Assembly: GCA_021779415.1 (NCBI GenBank)
Contig: JAJYAS010000149.1
Span: 1-7,522 of the forward strand
DNA: 7,522 nt
From: Bacillota bacterium
GTDB lineage: Bacteria > Bacillota_B > Desulfitobacteriia > Desulfitobacteriales > Desulfitobacteriaceae
Direction: 5' to 3'
In this document: positions 1 through 6,923 of the stretch, one piece after another
Layout: the number at the start of each line of letters is the position of its first letter
Position numbering within the stretch: position 1 is the first letter of the stretch
The notes under the pieces: generated by a model
Database searches by the model: none
Seen by the model: only the letters and a program-made list of their open reading frames with translations
What the model was told of the DNA's origin: nothing
Position numbers and translations under genes: made by a program

Positions 1-1447
1 ACGGGCAGATCGTACACCACAATCTACCTAGGAAAGGAGAAATCAGGGCAAGTGCCGGCCACCATAACCCCCAAACTAACGCAAAAATCTTTGTGGAAAC
101 TGCAATTTCAGGAGTAAAAAGCAATAATAAGACTAAGCAGATAAACAGTGTTGCCGTTGCCCACCTTAGCCCCCCAATAAACGTTCCCTTCTTCAATAAA
201 TTTTCTAGCTTTGGCCACGCTAAAAGGTTAATCGTATGTCCATTTTGTTCCGCTGTGGGGCCAAAAAAGATCTGTTCTAACCCAATAACATCCTTATCTG
301 CAATATAAAAGGCTCTTTCAATGACTTGAATTAATTCTGATACATTTCCTTGTTGGTAATGATGAGAAAGCAACAGTTGGATCGCTTCCTGATTCAGAGT
401 GGGGACGTTTCGCTGGTTTTTCTGGGCCAATTTCTCTAGGAATCCTTGAGCAAGAATCGGAATATCTCGTTTTCGTTTACGTAAAGGGGTTATTTCATAC
501 GTATGAGCAAAACATTTCCGGAGTTCCGGAATAATAATTTTCTCCGAATCATCAGGTTCCGTGTCCAAACTTCCAGTGACGAAACATTTGTTTTTCTGAA
601 AGTTCATTGCTTTGGCAAGTTTAAGCTGGGTACGCGGAGAGATGAGGTTTATTCCCCGTATGAACAAGGTTCCACCCTCAGCAATATCGAAAAGATTGGA
701 GTGATGCAAGTCCGAGGAATCCTCTTGTCCGGCGGGCTCCATGATTAAGTCCCTCCACTGCTGGTCGAAACGCCGTCCGTCCACAACCACAAAAGGGGCT
801 TCGTTACCGGATTGGCGTTGATGTACGTACCATGCCATCATCTGGCGACCGGTACCCCGTTCTCCAGTTAAAAGCAGATATCCCTTAGGCTGAGCAAGTT
901 CTTCTAGTTTCCGTTCGACCTCAGCAGTCGTACGGGCGCCACCCCAAAGCCCATAAAATTTATCCTTATATTGGGTAAGCTGCAAAGCAGAACGTAGAAT
1001 TTCCTTATATTTAGCTTCGGATAAGATGAGGTTTGCCTCATTTAGATTTTGAGTCAATCGTCCGATAAACGTTTGGTAAAGTTTCGGCCACCGCAGAAGC
1101 ATACGAGCAAAGCCTTCTGAATCCAGCTCTAAAACCTGACATTTTTCTTGGCAAAGAATTGTTGATGCAGCGGCCTCGCCGTTAAGCAACGAGAATTCAC
1201 CAAAGGTATCTCCAGGGCCCAATGACCTGACACGCCAAACACGATGTCCTTCTTTTCGGATCACGACATCTGCTTTTCCTTTGATCAGAATATAAAAGGA
1301 ATGCTCTTCCTGACCCTGCTTGATAATCTCGAAGCCCGAATCATAGTTCTGCCATTGAAAATCACCAGCGAGCTCCGCTAATTCAGGGGATGATAAATCT
1401 GAAAGCAACTCAATACTTGATAGACTATAAACTTTATCATCACTCAT
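1..1447 (-). CDS. Cyclic-nucleotide-binding-like / degenerate sigma-54 AAA+ / membrane Fe-S fusion protein (partial, C-terminus beyond window)
   Basis: The frame is open from an ATG at 1447-1445 to the window edge, giving 482 residues without a stop. A GGAGGG ribosome site (1457-1452) fixes the start. Residues about 8-130 resemble a CRP-type cyclic-nucleotide-binding domain with the phosphate-cassette core FGEFSLLNGE at 82-91, but the usual cassette Arg appears to be Ala93. Residues about 165-395 align with the AAA+ domain of sigma-54 activators but are degenerate. Walker A is GERGTGRQ (195-202, Lys to Arg201) and Walker B is GGTLFIRGI (258-266, Asp-Glu to Arg-Gly). The GAFTGA loop is deleted and sensor II is GNVSEL (Arg to Ser370). 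PLRKRKRDIPILAQ (321-334) is well conserved. No DNA-binding helix-turn-helix follows; instead there are membrane segments at about 423-445 and 454-473, then RLWCTICP (475-482), which looks like the first Cys pair of NosR/NapH-type polyferredoxins. It lies 75 bases after the response regulator and is probably co-transcribed. The domain calls are from motifs; the function is unknown and the Fe-S part is inferred from one Cys pair. Confidence 0.85.
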   Translation of the reverse strand, partial: MSDDKVYSLSSIELLSDLSSPELAELAGDFQWQNYDSGFEIIKQGQEEHSFYILIKGKADVVIRKEGHRVWRVRSLGPGDTFGEFSLLNGEAAASTILCQEKCQVLELDSEGFARMLLRWPKLYQTFIGRLTQNLNEANLILSEAKYKEILRSALQLTQYKDKFYGLWGGARTTAEVERKLEELAQPKGYLLLTGERGTGRQMMAWYVHQRQSGNEAPFVVVDGRRFDQQWRDLIMEPAGQEDSSDLHHSNLFDIAEGGTLFIRGINLISPRTQLKLAKAMNFQKNKCFVTGSLDTEPDDSEKIIIPELRKCFAHTYEITPLRKRKRDIPILAQGFLEKLAQKNQRNVPTLNQEAIQLLLSHHYQQGNVSELIQVIERAFYIADKDVIGLEQIFFGPTAEQNGHTINLLAWPKLENLLKKGTFIGGLRWATATLFICLVLLLLFTPEIAVSTKIFALVWGLWWPALALISPFLGRLWCTICP

Positions 1448-1522
1448 ATTGCCCTCCATAAAGTTTTGAAGAGTAAAACTAAAATAATCCCTGCTTCGAT
1501 CAAGAAATTAAAACTTGTTCTC

Positions 1523-2914
1523 TTACCCAACCCCATAATTCTGTAACTTACGATATAGATTTCGAACACTGATTCCCAATATATTGGCTGCTTCAGTCTT
1601 ATTACCCTTCACCTTGGTCATCGTAACTAAAATGTACTGTTTTTCAAGCTCTTCTAAACAGGGTGGATGATTGTCACAAAATATGTTAAAAAACCCTTCT
1701 TCTGGATCTGAAGATAGAGGTGACTTTCGTAGTTGCTCTGCTTTTTCGGGCCAAATATCTTTAGGTGCAATCGTCCCTCCATTAGACAAGATTCGTCCGC
1801 GTTCAATGAGATGGCATAGTTCCCTTATATTACCTGGGAAATTATAATTTAACAATTGTTCCCTTGTTTCAGATAATAATTCATAATCGTGACCAAGTAA
1901 CTTTTCCTTCCGCTTGCTTTCAAGAAAATACTTAACAAGAGGAATAATGTCCTCGCGTCGTTCGCGCAGAGGAGGTATGATTAAGGTTAAAGCATTTAAC
2001 CGATAAAATAAATCTTCACGAAAACTTCCTTGATTTATTTCCTGCTCAAGATCTCTATTTGTGGCAGCAACAATTCGAACATCTACTCGTCTGAGTCGCG
2101 TATCTCCTACGCGCCGAAATTCCCCGCTTTCCAAAAATCGCAGAAGTTTTACTTGAATCGATAAGGGCATCTCACCGATTTCATCTAGAAAGAGGGTGCC
2201 ATTATCCGCCATTTCGACTAACCCGATTTTTTGAGTCCCGGCTCCTGTGAATGCTCCCCTTTCATGTCCAAAAAGCTCACTCTCCATTAATGCTTCGGGA
2301 ATTGCGCCTGCGTTTACCGGGATACATGGCCGATTAGCCCGTGAGCTCCAGAGGTGGATCGCTTGGGCAATTAACTCCTTACCCACTCCGCTTTCTCCTT
2401 GGATAAGAACAGATGCATCCGTTTGGGCAACTTTAAGGGTCATATCAAGGAGCGCCTTCATAGATGCGCTTTCGGCGATAATCTTCAGTTCCGGAGTTTG
2501 GCGACTTACAACCTGCCTGAGCCCAGTATTTTCTAATAATAGCTTTCGCTTCTCAGAGGCCTTCTGCAACGTGATTTCAAGTTCGGACAAGTTACACGGC
2601 TTGGTCAGGTAATCATAGGCTCCCCGTTTCATTGCTTCAATGGCGGACTCGATGGTACCATTTCCAGTTAACATGACGACTTGAAGATCGGGTTGTAATT
2701 GTTTGAACTTTGGTAAAAGGATAAGCCCATCCCCATCTGGTAGCTTGATATCCAATAAGACAACATCAACTAAGTTGTCTTTAAGATAGGATAAACCCTC
2801 TTCAGCTGTACCAGCTTCCAGTATTTCATAGCCTTTGCGCTTTAAACGCTGTGCGATAATCGCACGCAAAGCTTCCTCATCATCTAAGATAAGAATTTTT
2901 CGACAGTACTTCAT
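1523..2914 (-). CDS. NtrC-class sigma-54-dependent response regulator
   Basis: This 463-residue cytoplasmic transcription activator has the full NtrC/AtoC/ZraR layout. The receiver domain (about 5-120) has acidic pocket Asp11/Asp12, phospho-acceptor Asp55 in LLDIKLPDGDG, Thr83 and Lys105. The AAA+ domain (about 142-375) has Walker A GESGVGKE (173-180), an intact sigma-54-contacting GAFTGA loop (220-225), Walker B GTLFLDEIGE (239-248), arginine-finger candidates Arg299 and Arg305, and sensor II GNIREL (361-366). A Fis-type helix-turn-helix lies at about 437-460. All catalytic residues are present, so it should be a working phosphorylation-controlled ATPase that remodels sigma-54 RNA polymerase. 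The start follows the kinase stop by 5 bases, and its AGGAG site (2929-2925) lies inside the last kinase codons, so the two are probably translationally coupled. Its likely partner is the upstream kinase. A plausible target is the sigma-54 promoter at 6736-6721 (inference). I cannot distinguish between the named members of this family. Confidence 0.97.
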   Translation of the reverse strand: MKYCRKILILDDEEALRAIIAQRLKRKGYEILEAGTAEEGLSYLKDNLVDVVLLDIKLPDGDGLILLPKFKQLQPDLQVVMLTGNGTIESAIEAMKRGAYDYLTKPCNLSELEITLQKASEKRKLLLENTGLRQVVSRQTPELKIIAESASMKALLDMTLKVAQTDASVLIQGESGVGKELIAQAIHLWSSRANRPCIPVNAGAIPEALMESELFGHERGAFTGAGTQKIGLVEMADNGTLFLDEIGEMPLSIQVKLLRFLESGEFRRVGDTRLRRVDVRIVAATNRDLEQEINQGSFREDLFYRLNALTLIIPPLRERREDIIPLVKYFLESKRKEKLLGHDYELLSETREQLLNYNFPGNIRELCHLIERGRILSNGGTIAPKDIWPEKAEQLRKSPLSSDPEEGFFNIFCDNHPPCLEELEKQYILVTMTKVKGNKTEAANILGISVRNLYRKLQNYGVG

Positions 2915-2919
2915 CTGCT

Positions 2920-5055
2920 TTAATCTCCTGCCTGATGGAGAGGCAAGGTTATTTTCACAAGTGTTCCTTGCCCTTCCGTACTTTCTAATATCATTTTGCC
3001 TTGCATCTTATGAACAATTCCATAACTTACATATAATCCCAAACCTGTTCCTTGCCCAACTGACTTCGTTGTGAAAAAGGGGTCAAAAGCCTTCTTAAGA
3101 TATATTTTTGGAATTCCTTCCCCATAATCTTTCACTACAAAATGGATGATATCGTCTTCTCGCCATCCCTTGACTTCGATCACGCCTCCTTCAGCGGAGG
3201 CATCTAAGGCATTGGTGATGAGATTAAGGACCACCTGCACCCACTCATTTTCGTTACTTAGGACAAAGAGGCTGTTCTCCAGTTGAATTTCAATCCTAAT
3301 ATGCTTTTGTTTCGTTTTGTGCTCTAATAGTCCAAGTGTATGTACAGTGGCTACTCCGAGATCAATGAGCTCACGCCCATTAATACGCTTACGTGCAAAA
3401 CCAAGTAGACTATCCGTAATCTGCTTACATCGGGCAATTTGTTCTAAGACGACCTTAAATCCAGTCTTAATTTCTACTTTAGCCGGACCCGGTTCTTCTT
3501 CATTGAGACGATCAAGTAATTCCTCACTATGAGCTGCAACGATAGCCAGTGGATTGTTAATTTCATGAGCTACACCTGAGGCTAAAAGCCCAATGGCCGC
3601 CATTTTATCCGTTTCAATCATGCGAGCTTCCATTTCCACCTCTTGGGTCACATCTTCGAGGAGTAGCAGGTAGGCCGCATTCTCTAGATTATCCGGTGAC
3701 AACTTATAGAATGTCTGACGAAAATGTCGCCGTTCTTCGTTCATATAAACAGAAATATTTCGCCCATTTTCTAGGCAGAACCCTTCCATTCCTTCTCCCA
3801 TAACAACCTGATCACTCGAGAGATTTTCCAACTGATTTCCAAACCATTCGGCAAACTTAGTATTCCACCAAATAATCTTCTTATCAGGGTTTAAAAGAAC
3901 CATTCCCGCTCCAATTCCGTCAACAACGGTAGTCAGCAACTCCTTTTCATCTTTTATCTTTTCATTCTTTTGGTCAAGTGAATTTAACAACTGATTAAAG
4001 GATTGGACTAACCTTCCGATTTCATCCCAACTCTCAATTGAAATATGAGATTCCAAGTCTCCAGTTGAAATGATTCGTCTGACCTGACCTTCAAGATTTT
4101 CAATTGGTTGAACTACTTTTAGACCAAAGGCTATACTTAAAACCATGACCAAAACCATGATTAAGATGGCAAGTATTATAAGCCGGAAAGCAAATTCATA
4201 AATTGGCTTATTTGCTTCACTGGCAGGCTGTTCAATAACTACTGCCCAATTCGGGATGCCCACAGAAGCATACGCCCCAATAACGTTCACCCGGTCTTGA
4301 TTTTTATACTCACTTTCAGCGGAAAACTCCTTCCCCTCAAGAAAACTTTGAACTTCAGGATTTTCGCGAATCTCCTCATTTTGTAAAACTCGACTAAAAT
4401 CATTATGTCCAATTAAATTTCCCGCTTGGTCAACTATAAATATATACTCTCCTTTATCTAACTGCTTATTAATAAAGCCTTTGATAATTCCTGTTAAGTC
4501 AATCTTAGCTTGCAACTGACCGATTCGAGTATTATTCACGGGCTCTTGAATGGCGACGGTTAAATAGATTTCAGGGCGTCCGTCATTTGTGAAGAAGACT
4601 TCACTCATCGCCGAAGTCTTTTGCGGAGATATAGGGTTTTTAATTTTTCCTGCAGCCAAATTAGGAATCTTGTCTTCTTGGCGAGCAATTTGACCGATAA
4701 CTTTAAAATCAACATCACTAACAATAATTTCTTCAATAAATGACTCCTTTTGCAAAAGTGTTTCTAAAATAATCTGGCGTGATATCTCATCTTTCCCGAC
4801 AAGAGCGCTGGTACTCGTTGCCGTAGTAAGGGTTATACTATCCCCAACATAAGTGAAGAAATTTCGCATTTCGTGAGCCAAAACTGTTACCTGATCAAAG
4901 TTATGTTCATAAATTTTTTTCTCAAGATTTTGTCGTACAGAAGTAAAACCTAAATACCCAAGGAGAAAAAGCGGAAGAATGGACATAACTACTCCGAACA
5001 CTAAAAATTGAAATTTAATGCGCATCCACCAAGGAATCGAGCTTTTTGTCAACAT
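2920..5055 (-). CDS. Membrane-bound sensor histidine kinase (Cache-HAMP-PAS-HisKA-HATPase)
   Basis: This 711-residue kinase is probably the sensor for the response regulator directly downstream. Numbering from the chosen start, there is a membrane helix at about 17-39 and an extracytoplasmic region at about 40-285 of Cache type (for example YIFIVDQAGNLIGH, 204-217). A second helix lies at about 287-311, a HAMP linker at about 312-365 and a PAS-like domain at about 370-470. The HisKA dimerisation helix carries phospho-acceptor His497 in HEINNP (497-502). The ATPase domain has an N box (N611, N615), G1 DYGEGIP (643-649), an F box FDPFFTTK (657-664) and G2 GQGTGLGL (667-674). All catalytic motifs are intact. 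An in-frame ATG 30 bases upstream (5085) has no ribosome site, whereas the ATG at 5055 follows GGAGGGGG at a good distance, so I use the inner start. The signal is not identifiable from sequence; Cache domains of this kind often bind small organic acids or amino acids (family knowledge). No convincing sigma-70 or sigma-54 promoter is visible in the roughly 105 bases before it. Confidence 0.95.
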   Translation of the reverse strand: MLTKSSIPWWMRIKFQFLVFGVVMSILPLFLLGYLGFTSVRQNLEKKIYEHNFDQVTVLAHEMRNFFTYVGDSITLTTATSTSALVGKDEISRQIILETLLQKESFIEEIIVSDVDFKVIGQIARQEDKIPNLAAGKIKNPISPQKTSAMSEVFFTNDGRPEIYLTVAIQEPVNNTRIGQLQAKIDLTGIIKGFINKQLDKGEYIFIVDQAGNLIGHNDFSRVLQNEEIRENPEVQSFLEGKEFSAESEYKNQDRVNVIGAYASVGIPNWAVVIEQPASEANKPIYEFAFRLIILAILIMVLVMVLSIAFGLKVVQPIENLEGQVRRIISTGDLESHISIESWDEIGRLVQSFNQLLNSLDQKNEKIKDEKELLTTVVDGIGAGMVLLNPDKKIIWWNTKFAEWFGNQLENLSSDQVVMGEGMEGFCLENGRNISVYMNEERRHFRQTFYKLSPDNLENAAYLLLLEDVTQEVEMEARMIETDKMAAIGLLASGVAHEINNPLAIVAAHSEELLDRLNEEEPGPAKVEIKTGFKVVLEQIARCKQITDSLLGFARKRINGRELIDLGVATVHTLGLLEHKTKQKHIRIEIQLENSLFVLSNENEWVQVVLNLITNALDASAEGGVIEVKGWREDDIIHFVVKDYGEGIPKIYLKKAFDPFFTTKSVGQGTGLGLYVSYGIVHKMQGKMILESTEGQGTLVKITLPLHQAGD

Positions 5056-5059
5056 TTCG

Positions 5060-5067
5060 CCCCCTCC
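5060..5067 (-). promoter_or_regulatory. Ribosome binding site that sets the kinase start
   Basis: The minus strand reads GGAGGGGG, four bases (CGAA) before the ATG at 5055-5053. No comparable site precedes the upstream in-frame ATG at 5085, so translation most likely begins at 5055 and the protein loses ten spurious N-terminal residues. Confidence 0.8.
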
Positions 5068-5161
5068 ACTGTCTTTCACCTTCATACTGTCACATTACAT
5101 GTTTTTACTTCTAGTGTAGCACGAGGCAACTAATTTGTGTTCTCCAAAAACATTTCTTATT

Positions 5162-5199
5162 AAAAAAGGATGTAGACCTTGCTAGGTCAACACCCTTTT
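5162..5199 (-). terminator. Rho-independent terminator after the complete YeiH-family gene
   Basis: An inverted repeat has arms at 5164-5179 and 5184-5199 and a 4-base loop. Fourteen of 16 positions pair. On the minus strand the stem runs into TTTTTT (5167-5162; the first four Ts fall within the stem). It lies 30 bases past the transporter stop and separates that gene from the kinase, so the kinase operon needs its own promoter or read-through. A T-rich end on the plus side (CTTTTA) makes it potentially bidirectional, but no plus-strand gene is nearby. Confidence 0.85.
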
Positions 5200-5228
5200 A
5201 ACACACTAAAACTTCTTTATTTCTTAAG

Positions 5229-6578
5229 TTATTTAACCATGCCCCAATAGTTTCCCAAGACAACTACAGATAACAGATATCCAAGAGGAACATTGACCAG
5301 TACTCCGGTGGTAAATGCCGCGAAAGGTCTCCACCCAACAGATGTTAATTCTTTGAATCGCGTTGTCATACCAATCGAAAGGAAGGTAAAGACAAAGGCC
5401 CAGGTTCTCAACGATTTAATAGGGCCAATTACAAGATTATTAACACTAGTAGCCGCAGTAGTACCGACACCAGCAACAAGAACCGTTACGATAATAGAAG
5501 CGACAAAGAACCCAATAACGAATTTCGGAAAACGGGTCCAGATTTCGCCAGCACTAGGTTTCGATCCATCATCTCTCTTTTCCCATTTCGTAACAGAAAT
5601 CATAGCCATAATGAAGCACCAAACCCCAACGAACATATCACGGCCTACGACTTTCATGAGGGTAAACGTTTTAATCGATTGCTCCCCAAGTGCTGCAGCT
5701 GCTGCCATCCCTGCTGCATCTGCAAATTCCGATGTTCCAATCCAAGCACCGGCTGGACCGGTTGGAATGCCAAACGTCTTAATAACGATAGGCAAAGCAA
5801 AAATCATCACGATGGCCCAAACCACGACGAGAGAAATGGCTACGGAGACATGTTGTTTTTCTGCTTTGACAGAACCACCGATCGCGATTGAAGCTGACAC
5901 ACCGCAAATTGAACCACCAGCAGCGAGACAGGTGGCAAAACGTTTATCTAACTTAAAGATTCGTGTGCCCGCCCAGTAAATGGTTAAAAAGGTTGTCGTG
6001 GCAATAACCGTTGCTTGCAAAAAGGCTACTGGTCCAGATTGAAGGATTAGCGTAAACGGTAGAGTAGCGCCCAGCAATACAATACCAGTCTTAACATAGA
6101 ACTCTGTTCTTAGCGCTGCGTCTAACCATTTTGGAATAGGAAGAAAGTTTCCGATAATTAGTCCAACTGCAAGGGCAAGAAGCGGAGCTTCCAAATTGTA
6201 CTTTATCGCTAAGGTCCATGATCCCAAAACCGTAACAATAACACTTAGGGCAAAGAGAGCAATAAAACCGATCACAAACTTCTTAACATTATTCCCTAAT
6301 AGCTTAATAGCAATTGTAAATAATACCAAAAAACTTAGAAAGAGAAGAATAATATTGCCTACATTATTGCTGAGATAACCCGATACTTTCCCAAAATCAC
6401 TATAAGTAGGGACTGAAATCGCTATGGATTTCATAAAGCTATTACCCATGGCCCAGAAAAGTATAGCGATAAGTACAATTCCGAGTCCTAGCCAAACAGC
6501 CCAATAATCCTCTTTTTTCAAGAGATCTGACCATCCTCCAGATGGAGAAGTTGGCTTTTTCATTTCAACTTGTGCCAT
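5229..6578 (-). CDS. YeiH-family putative sulfate exporter (PSE) transporter, complete
   Basis: This 449-residue polytopic membrane protein belongs to the YeiH / UPF0324 family (Pfam Cons_hypoth698), annotated as putative sulfate exporters; some relatives sit in sulfonate-degradation loci and are proposed sulfite or sulfonate exporters. Family-like stretches are AAGGSICGVSASIA (219-232), GTSEFADAAGMAAAAALG (281-298) and KVVGRDMFVG (309-318). Hydrophobic helices are spread over about 27-445. The family core is usually about 330-350 residues; the extra length here is an N-terminal extension of about 120 residues with about three added helices (about 27-45, 75-95, 101-121). The ATG at 6578 is supported by AGGAGG at 6592-6587, 8 bases upstream. 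It appears to be a single-gene unit, with a sigma-54 promoter upstream and a terminator downstream. A close paralogue ends at 7357. The family assignment is firm; the substrate is unknown. Confidence 0.93.
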   Translation of the reverse strand: MAQVEMKKPTSPSGGWSDLLKKEDYWAVWLGLGIVLIAILFWAMGNSFMKSIAISVPTYSDFGKVSGYLSNNVGNIILLFLSFLVLFTIAIKLLGNNVKKFVIGFIALFALSVIVTVLGSWTLAIKYNLEAPLLALAVGLIIGNFLPIPKWLDAALRTEFYVKTGIVLLGATLPFTLILQSGPVAFLQATVIATTTFLTIYWAGTRIFKLDKRFATCLAAGGSICGVSASIAIGGSVKAEKQHVSVAISLVVVWAIVMIFALPIVIKTFGIPTGPAGAWIGTSEFADAAGMAAAAALGEQSIKTFTLMKVVGRDMFVGVWCFIMAMISVTKWEKRDDGSKPSAGEIWTRFPKFVIGFFVASIIVTVLVAGVGTTAATSVNNLVIGPIKSLRTWAFVFTFLSIGMTTRFKELTSVGWRPFAAFTTGVLVNVPLGYLLSVVVLGNYWGMVK

Positions 6579-6720
6579 AATGACAACCTCCTAAATTCAA
6601 AGTACTGAATTCATCTCTTAGAAACCGCATTCTCTTAACTGCTCAAATCAAAAAATTACACCTCCGAAGTGAATCTCCCTTCTAACATTTTTCTTAGTAT
6701 TGATCCCTTATAATCATATA

Positions 6721-6736
6721 AGCAAAAACTATGCCA
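6721..6736 (-). promoter_or_regulatory. Sigma-54 (-24/-12) promoter of the YeiH-family gene
   Basis: The minus strand reads TGGCATAGTTTTTGCT. Against the consensus YTGGCACG-N4-TTGCW it matches 11 of 13 fixed positions, counting the preceding C. It keeps the essential GG (6735-6734) and GC (6723-6722) with exactly 10 bases between them. The predicted start is near 6710, giving a leader of about 130 bases before the transporter ATG. I found no equal match in front of the other genes. An NtrC-class activator encoded just downstream supports the reading. No transcript data are available here. Confidence 0.75.
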
Positions 6737-6804
6737 GTTACTTGTTCTTGTGAAAACAAGCTTAATTATAACGGTTAACTCGTTAAGTAGGGTTTTCATA
6801 CCAT

Positions 6805-6846
6805 AAAAAAGCCTTGACAATTTGTCATTTTTGACAAATTGTCAAG
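6805..6846 (-). terminator. Possible second terminator hairpin overlapping the dyad cluster
   Basis: Read on the minus strand, the 15-base perfect inverted repeat (6846-6832 and 6827-6813, loop AAAA) is followed two bases later by TTTTTT (6810-6805). This is the shape of a rho-independent terminator. The stem is AT-rich, and a good terminator already stands upstream at 6912-6879. The nested symmetry of each arm and the third dyad outside the stem are not explained by termination, so I rank this below the operator reading. It may do both. Confidence 0.35.
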
Positions 6847-6857
6847 ACAAAATGTCT
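6813..6857 (-). promoter_or_regulatory. Cluster of three GACA-N3-TGTC dyads, candidate activator (enhancer) sites
   Basis: Three 11-base dyads of the form GACA-N3-TGTC lie at 6816-6826, 6833-6843 and 6846-6856. The first two each extend to TGACA-N3-TGTCA, and together they form one larger perfect 15-base inverted repeat (6813-6827 with 6832-6846) around a 4-base spacer. Centre-to-centre spacing is 17 and 13 bases. They lie about 105-145 bases upstream of the predicted sigma-54 start site, which is typical of binding sites for NtrC-class activators. A half site, TTGACAAT, follows at 6871-6878. That the neighbouring response regulator binds here is inference. The larger repeat could instead be a terminator, listed separately. 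Confidence 0.5.
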
Positions 6858-6878
6858 CATTCCCTTAAAATTGACAAT

Positions 6879-6912
6879 AAAAAATCTCTCTGCACAAATT
6901 ATGCAGAGAGAT
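6879..6912 (-). terminator. Rho-independent terminator of the small gene
   Basis: A perfect 11-base stem (6884-6894 with 6902-6912, arm ATCTCTCTGCA) with a 7-base loop is followed on the minus strand by a T run (6884-6879). It begins 11 bases after the stop codon of the 122-residue gene. It ends the transcript carrying the partial transporter and the small gene and insulates the sigma-54 promoter region from it. Confidence 0.9.
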
Positions 6913-6923
6913 CAATTTAAATT

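Larger units (their letters stand above)
6579..6923 (-). other. 345-base regulatory intergenic region
   Basis: The region contains no convincing gene. In transcription order it holds the terminator of the small upstream gene (6912-6879), three related dyads (6857-6813), a second CTTGTT/AACAAG inverted repeat (6760-6741), a sigma-54 promoter (6736-6721) and an AT-rich dyad TTATA-N4-TATAA at the expected start site (6721-6708). It ends with a leader of about 130 bases and an AGGAGG ribosome site (6592-6587). The density of symmetric elements suggests dedicated control of the following transporter gene. Confidence 0.7.

Noticed and set aside
93..748. Plus-strand open frames at 93-308 and 503-748
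   Set aside because: They are antisense to the continuous fusion-protein frame, which has recognisable domains, and they look like no known protein.
1462..1480. The AGTTTT/AAAACT inverted repeat between the regulator and the fusion gene as a terminator
   Set aside because: It is a six-pair AT-rich stem with no T run on the minus strand. The two genes are more likely co-transcribed.
2247..3532. Plus-strand open frames at 2247-2612, 2835-3074 and 3317-3532
   Set aside because: They are antisense to the regulator and kinase, whose catalytic motifs are intact, and have no independent support.
5086..5161. A promoter for the kinase operon
   Set aside because: I looked for -24/-12 and -35/-10 pairs on the minus strand. 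TACACT (near 5120) could be a -10 but has no -35 at a proper distance, so I cannot support a call.
5293..5979. A long plus-strand open frame of 228 codons antisense to the YeiH-family gene
   Set aside because: It lies wholly opposite a well-supported transporter gene, its composition is Thr/Pro/Ala/Ile-rich as expected from the complement of membrane-protein codons, and it resembles no family I know.
6565..6630. A 21-codon upstream frame on the minus strand overlapping the transporter start out of frame
   Set aside because: It has no usable ribosome site before its ATG, and its length is expected by chance.
6649..6671. A small hairpin followed by TAATTTTTT in the leader, resembling an attenuator
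   Set aside because: The stem is only five pairs with one wobble and a 3-base loop, too weak to count as a terminator.
6656..6688. A 10-codon leader frame (ATG at 6688) in the transporter's 5' leader
   Set aside because: Only a weak purine-rich stretch precedes the ATG, and there is no run of regulatory codons to suggest attenuation.
6813..6846. The large palindrome as an FNR/CRP-type box
   Set aside because: The half sites are GACA/TGTC with a 3-base spacer, not TTGAT/ATCAA or TGTGA/TCACA with the spacing of those families.
6813..6857. TTGACA sequences within the dyads as sigma-70 -35 boxes
   Set aside because: No TATAAT-like hexamer lies 16-18 bases downstream on either strand. The TTGACA matches follow from the dyad sequence.
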